Positions 59,225 through 64,000 of a stretch of 64,000 nucleotides of DNA are shown piece by piece; within the stretch, counting starts at the first letter, position 1; every line of letters starts with the position of its first letter. Source of the stretch: Coprinus comatus (lineage: Eukaryota > Basidiomycota > Agaricomycetes > Agaricales > Agaricaceae). Location: assembly GCA_034638255.1 (NCBI GenBank), contig JAWPGT010000009.1, positions 62,001 through 126,000 on the forward strand. Direction: 5' to 3'. The notes beneath the pieces were generated by a model. It searched no databases. It had not been told where the DNA came from and was given only the letters and a program-made list of their open reading frames with translations. The position numbers were made by a program, and so were the translations under genes.

Positions 59225-60151
59225 GAATGTAGAATGGAATGGATGAGGTCGGAAGTTATAAATTGTATGCAGACACTGAGATCTTGATTCTCTTCATATG
59301 CATAATTACTGGGTACCATTTTTACACCACATATTGGCTCTACCAATTCTCCAGTTGATGGATTTGATGTGGTATTAGAATGAGATGAATTAAATCCAGT
59401 TATAACGTATTTCTGGGAGAGATTGGGTTTCTTTTGATATAAACGTAGATTTTATGTAGATAGTGGTGGGATAATTGGAGAGACCTTCACCATTTATGTT
59501 GTAGAATGATGATCGTTATTTTTAGAATTCTGCAATAAGGCGGAGAAAGACGTCAAGAAGCTGAGACTTGGGCTTGATTGTATGCCACCTCCGGCATTGT
59601 TGCTCGGTCAGCGAATAGTGGACCGCAGTCGAGGCCGGAATAATCATATCGTTGTCCATTATGTTCCACACACCCCATTAATCCATGAGGTGGTGGTGGA
59701 AGTGGCTTTTGTGCTTTACAGTATGTCTTCCGATAGTGACCTGCGCTCATTATAAGTTCGTGTGAAGACTTTGAATACAATCTATCAACGCCTCGGATAA
59801 TGATATTTTTTCAGAGAGCTGAAGTTTCTGAAGACTAGGTTTAGCTAGTGACTTGAGAAACACTTGGGGAAAATGGGACATATTTAACGTGCGCAGTCAA
59901 TATCATTTCTGAAAAGTCCTGTCAATAGTGAAATTCCTATTTGACTGCGCAGTTGTTAATAGATGGAGACAATGACTGCGCAATGAGGTGAAGGTTACTT
60001 GATGCATAGTCTCGCTGCCGAGGGTCTGACGCAGTACTATAGCAATGGGATTTGCATATATAAACTGCTAAAGACGATTCAACACAATAATTCAACAAAG
60101 AAAATCATTCAACTCTTATACTTACCAGGTCTCAACTTACATTTTGGCAAT
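59225..60151. other. Intergenic upstream of MGST3 copy C
   Basis: About 930 bp. A minus-strand frame near 59553-59780 (75 codons) is unsupported. Three TGACTGCGCA 10-mers (59890..59899 reversed, 59942..59951, 59973..59982) and a TATATAAA box (60057..60064) lie before the copy C start. Confidence 0.5.
59890..59982. promoter_or_regulatory. Three TGACTGCGCA copies, antioxidant-response-like
   Basis: The 10-mer occurs once inverted (59890..59899) and twice direct (59942..59951 and 59973..59982) within 93 bp. It matches the animal antioxidant response element core TGACnnnGC and starts like a bZIP/AP-1 half site. It sits 75-170 bp upstream of a TATATAAA box in front of MGST3 copy C. Role is inferred. 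Confidence 0.5.
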
Positions 60152-60940
60152 ATGGCGTCCCCTATTGCCCTTCCTAAAGAGTAAGATCCAGTTATTCCTG
60201 TGTTATTGTGGAACTACGTTCATCGGATTCTTAACCCACAGATATTTGTATGTTGCGGGATCAATCGCATGCAGTATATGGTTATTGGTCGGACAAGGAT
60301 TCACGGCCAGAAGGTATAGGATGCGGGCTGGAATTGCCTATCCCCAGCGTACGATACCCGAGCGCTGGTCGAAGCAAACGCCGTTAATATTGATCATTTT
60401 TTAGTTTACGCTGAACAGGCCGAAGTAAAGGCTTCCAGAGATGCATTAATATATAACTGTGCACAACGTAAGCGTTTGGCGGCGTACACGGTGTTTATGG
60501 AATGACGTTTTCATTTTGAGTAGGTGCTCACCAAAATACGCTTGAGTGGATCCCAATAGTCTGGGGAACGTAAGAACACGTTTCGATTGCAATATATGGG
60601 ATGAAGCTGATATATTTTTCTTATAGTACGCTCCTTACGAGCATTTTCAATCCCGTGTTTGCTGGGTCATTCTTACTGTATTGGGTATTCGCAAGAATTC
60701 TTTATACCCGCGATTACCTGTCTGGTAAACCCAAACCGGTATGTTGGGTTTGATATCATAGATGCAGTGATGTGACAATGGTTGCAGACTGGACCGATAT
60801 ACGTGGGTGGTCTATTGTGTCTAGCAGGTGAGTGGAGGTGTGCACCGTGGGCGTGTAGATTTGGTCGGCTGATGTGTGGCGCAGGAATGGCGTTGAGCAG
60901 TACAGGACGGATTGTGTGGGCGTTGGTTAATAGCGTGTGA
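60152..60940 (+). CDS. MGST3: Microsomal glutathione S-transferase 3-like MAPEG enzyme, copy C
   Basis: Seven exons; the start codes MASPIALPK at 60152 and the TGA is 60938..60940. The signature reads YNCAQRAHQNTLE, with Tyr replacing the first Phe. Helix 1 (VAGSIACSIWLLVGQGFTA) resembles copy A more than B. The central region (LLTSIFNPVFAGSFLLYWVFA) and the end (LCLAGMALSSTGRIVWALV) are distinct. All six introns share position and phase with copies A and B, so the three are true paralogues. Copy C lies more than 8 kb from copy B, with URB1 between. The promoter is the only one of the three with a clear TATA box and the TGACTGCGCA triplet, so it may be the stress-inducible member. Confidence 0.9.
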
Positions 60941-61013
60941 AAGTAGTTTATAGTCTCTCTGAATAAGTAGCCGAACGACAGTCCTCAATTCATGAGTCTT
61001 TCTCCATACAACA

Positions 61014-62577
61014 ATGCCTAAAGCCTCTTCAACACGCCCGTCACTCCCAGCATCCTCCTCAGACTTTGCCCTGCCCTCATCGCCTCTTGCATCGTCCTCT
61101 TCGCTTACTCTAGACGATCCGTCCTTCCTCTTCTCTAGGTTCCGTCGTCCTAGCCTTCTCTCCCAGAAGAGCACTCTCTTTGGAGAAGGTCGTCTACATA
61201 GTCCTCTCACCACCTCATTTACCCCGCCCTATCATACCCATGCTCGACGACGAAGTCGCAATGCATCTTTCTCTCTCACAGAAGAATCTGAAAGCGATCG
61301 AGAACGTATGGTTACAGACTCTCCAACATCGGGAGATAATACCCCACCACTAAAGGTCATGGATAGCAGTGAAGATGATATAAACTCCAATCTCAATGGC
61401 AATGGCAAATTCGGATCTTCAAGTTCAAGCTCAAACTTTAAACCGCCACCCCTTACACCCCCACGTCGTAAACCGTTAACGAGTGTCGATTCTACGGAGG
61501 CCTATGGTGTTGTTACTAGTTCCGGAAAACGGATATCACTTCCAGTATGTTGTATCATTTTACTTTTCTTTGTCTCATGCTGAGAAAGTACTAGCTTAAA
61601 GCTCCAAGGGTGCTTAATCTTCTCGCAGAATCACGACCAGAAGAAGATGAAGTCAAGTCAGAGGCTGCGTTCCAACGCCTTATTACATCTGTTTCCGAAT
61701 TACCCCTACAACCTCGGACCCCACGAACAGCAACGGACCGCGGTCGGTATCCAGAAGAAGCTGGCCACGAAGAAAGTCAAAGAGAAGATACTCCAAGCGA
61801 TGACGATGAGTGTGATACAGCAGTAGCTGAGGAGCCTTTCGCATTCTCAGCCTCTGGTGGGGGAGGAAGTGAGCCAATTAACATTCAGAAACCTAGGACT
61901 CCTGCAGGGAGTATCAATGGAGATGGGATGAATCTCAGTATATCCGAGACGTCGTCTGATTCTAACGCAATGGAGATTGATATGGTAGGGGTTTGATGCT
62001 ATTTTTATATCAAGGTACTGAATCCGAGTTTATGTTGAACAGCCGTTTGGGTCTCCTTCTATGTCTTCAATGATGTCTACGCCTATCAATCAATGGCGAT
62101 ATACACCACCACCTACATCGGCTAGTGCACTACGTTGCAATAAACGTAAATGTAAGTATGATTCCCGAGCATCATATCCTGTTTTTGACCCATTTTCCCT
62201 CTATAGTTGATGACCGGTTTGACCCATATCCAACTAGTAATAAGCGTAGGGCTGTATCCCCATCGTTAGCGATGCTAGGAGAAAACCAAAGGACACCTAT
62301 TGGTCGAGGAAGCAATTCTCGGTTACCTATCTCTATGCCCATCAGTATACCAGGTTCTCAAGTCAATTCTGCTACATCTTCTCCCACTATTTCAGGCAAT
62401 GGTTATCCGAGATTCTCGGTTGGTGTTGGTCAAATTTCATCTAGCCCAACTATGCGTGCGACTCTCGGTTTAGCTAGTCCAATATTGAGACCTATTATTA
62501 GGAGGAGGCAGGATGGTGAGGAAAGAGAAGTTGAAGGTGCAGGTGAAGGTGTTCATAGTTTGTCTTTGGGTCATTAA
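61014..62577 (+). CDS. Ser-rich conserved fungal protein, possibly nuclear
   Basis: Four exons: 61014..61544, 61595..61984, one from 62043 to about 62149, and a last exon to TAA 62577. The product is about 470 residues, low in hydrophobic segments. The N-terminus is Ser/Pro-rich with RFRRPSLLSQ, and the middle has PPLTPPRRKP and an acidic EDDINSN. The third exon carries MSSMMSTPINQWRYTPPPTS and NKRKFDDRFDPYP-SNKRR, which is NLS-like. The end has ASPILRPIIRRR. Many Ser-Pro sites suggest cyclin-dependent phosphorylation, as in small cell-cycle transcription repressors, but I cannot identify a family and do not assign a function. It begins only 73 bp after MGST3 copy C. Confidence 0.78.
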
Positions 62578-63436
62578 AAATGATAGAACCTTGTTCCGCG
62601 CCATTATTGCATGTTTCCTCCCTAATATCAATGTAAGTTCTTCTCGGAACGTACTATACATTAATTATTCCAACCAATTAACTTAGGATAAATTCATTCA
62701 GTATATTACATATTGTGCTTTGGCACATGTTGAAAGGGCTGTACGATCCTGGCTTATAACATTATGACACTATGATTTTTTCCCAGTTAACTTATGACGG
62801 AAATGAGGACTATACTTATAACGATTAATGTCACGTGTGATTTTGGAGTTATGAGTGATTTTGAAGTTGTTGGAACTGTAGTGTGCGGTCATATATCCCT
62901 ACCCTCTTTATCAATCACCACCGGCACCGCAAAACGAAGACTCATCTACTGGGTTGCCGGGTGTATATATCTGCCTCACCTCTTCCACGAGTCGACTTCA
63001 AAATCAACTACGCTTCATAGTGATTACAACCTCATTTTTTTTTGGAGCTCTTATCACATCCAAATTCTCTCTCTCTCTCTGTTTTCTCACATCGAGGGAT
63101 CGTATACACACGACTCGCACGTTTTTCATAACTTCTTTTTTTCATTATTGTTCCTTGTTCCTAAGAGTTATCTCTTCCTATCGTATCGGTGTGTCACATA
63201 AACCTCCGAAACAATCAACATCAAGAAGAAGAGGAAGAAGAAGAAGAAAAAACGCAACACATCCACGTTGTTAAGGCTCATTTAATTTAATTCACGGCAC
63301 ACAACGGCACAGAATATATACGACTCTTTACGACTCTTTCGGGTTTGTTGCACAGATACGGCTACGGATACAAAACACGTATATAAACCACTAAACTTTC
63401 GCTCTTGAAAGTTTTCTCTCTTTTTTTATTATCAGG
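62578..63436. other. Intergenic with CT microsatellite
   Basis: About 860 bp. A TCACGTGT E-box-like element lies at 62831..62838, and a (CT)7 run at 63067..63080. The two overlapping plus-strand frames at 62794-63274 are low complexity and unsupported. The right end is an unusually long pyrimidine- and AT-rich leader for the next gene. Confidence 0.45.
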
Positions 63437-64000
63437 ATGATCGAAGTTTCTTCTACCTCCTCTACGGTTGTTCTAACTCCTCATCCTACGGTATCCACAT
63501 CCACATCCGTATCCACACCCACACCCACACCAACATCCGTAACGACAGAACAAAAGTTGACAAAGAAACAAAAGAAAGCATTAGCTTTTCGTGATAAATC
63601 CAAAAAATCCGCTACCACTGCCGTTCAAGTTGAAGTAGAAGATGGAAGTAACAAATACACTTCAATGGAGGATATTCATGTCACTATCATGGAAAAGTCG
63701 AATAGCATTGGGAAAGAGGGCATTGAAATTGAAATGGGAAGATTGGAGGGAAAGAACGAGAAGAGTATCAGGGGAAGGAGTAAGGAGACAAGTAAGAGTG
63801 AGGAGGGGGTTGTTATTCGGAAGGAGGGAAAGGGAGAGGGAGAGAGTAAGAGTAAGAGTAAACGGAAATCAGGGAAGGAGGACGGATCTGAGGTGGTTCA
63901 GAAGGACAACAATCAACAGGCAGCAAAGAAACGAAAGAGGGATGAGTTGGATTTTGGTGAGGAAATGGAAGGTACCAAAGTTACGAAAACGAAAGGAAAA
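63437..64000 (+). CDS. Partial Lys-rich protein, probably nucleolar (3' end outside window)
   Basis: The frame from ATG 63437 (MIEVSSTSSTVVL) stays open for 188 codons to the window edge. A Thr/Pro/Ser low-complexity leader made of (ACATCC)-type repeats is followed by EQKLTKKQKKALAFRDKSKK, a basic motif seen at the start of fungal nucleolar and ribosome-biogenesis proteins. Then come Lys/Glu-rich stretches (KSKSKSKRKSGKE) and KKRKRDELDFGEE. The composition suggests a nucleolar RNA-binding or processing factor whose folded domain lies beyond the window. Identity cannot be decided from this part. Codons in this exon favour AAG/GAG/GGA repeats, unlike its neighbours. Confidence 0.7.
   Translation, partial: MIEVSSTSSTVVLTPHPTVSTSTSVSTPTPTPTSVTTEQKLTKKQKKALAFRDKSKKSATTAVQVEVEDGSNKYTSMEDIHVTIMEKSNSIGKEGIEIEMGRLEGKNEKSIRGRSKETSKSEEGVVIRKEGKGEGESKSKSKRKSGKEDGSEVVQKDNNQQAAKKRKRDELDFGEEMEGTKVTKTKGK

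Noticed and set aside
59553..59780. 75-codon minus-strand frame with several cysteines
   Set aside because: No family match, no intron structure and no signal peptide; kept as intergenic, though a small protein cannot be excluded.
1..64000. CRISPR arrays, tRNA, rRNA or prophage-like features
   Set aside because: None found. The intron-rich gene structure is eukaryotic, and I saw no tRNA B-box in a fitting context.

Overview
The window is nuclear DNA of a filamentous basidiomycete, most likely an Agaricomycete. Nearly every gene is broken by many short introns (about 45-65 nt, mostly GT-AG). Gene density is high on both strands. The gene set includes a DUF6535 membrane protein (a family expanded in Agaricomycetes), MGST3-type MAPEG enzymes, a PA28-gamma/REG proteasome activator (absent from the model yeasts) and DMC1. 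I found no rRNA, tRNA, CRISPR or prokaryotic signal. All exon joins were made by eye from reading frame, splice consensus and family knowledge.

Layout. 0.8-13.3 kb: a Ser/Pro-rich protein, a voltage-sensor-like membrane protein, splicing factor CWC25, meiotic recombinase DMC1, a secreted RNase T2, an Hst3/Hst4-type sirtuin and RNA polymerase subunit RPB6. 14.4-25.3 kb: a multi-RRM protein, a DUF6535 protein, a second RNA-binding-like protein, the Fe-S scaffold ATPase CFD1 and a replication factor C small subunit. 25.4-36.6 kb: seryl-tRNA synthetase (frame-disrupted), a VHS/GAT (LSB5-like) protein, a GCM/FAR1-like zinc protein, UTP11, a relic of a PLC-like phosphodiesterase, an AYR1-like SDR and a myosin regulatory light chain. 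36.6-39.8 kb: a 3.2-kb gene-poor stretch with a 232-bp palindromic MITE-like element and a dense cluster of GCCAAG motifs. 39.8-49.7 kb: the pH regulator PacC/Rim101, TAF1, PA28-gamma and RRB1/GRWD1. 49.9-60.9 kb: three MGST3 paralogues, two in tandem and one beyond the very large URB1 gene. 61-64 kb: a Ser-rich nuclear-type protein and the 5' end of a Lys-rich, probably nucleolar protein.

Most genes are housekeeping: transcription (RPB6, TAF1, PacC), ribosome biogenesis (UTP11, RRB1, URB1), DNA replication and recombination (RFC, DMC1, sirtuin), splicing, Fe-S assembly and proteolysis.

The most interesting signals are: (i) about 23 PacC-type sites (GCCAAG on either strand) upstream of pacC itself, suggesting autoregulation; (ii) micro-exons of 5 and 9 nt in the PA28 gene and 9 nt in DMC1, each needed to give the conserved protein; (iii) two consecutive GC-AG introns in DMC1; (iv) three copies of an antioxidant-response-like 10-mer in front of the displaced MGST3 copy; (v) single-base frame disruptions in the SerRS and URB1 genes, which may be assembly deletions or true decay.
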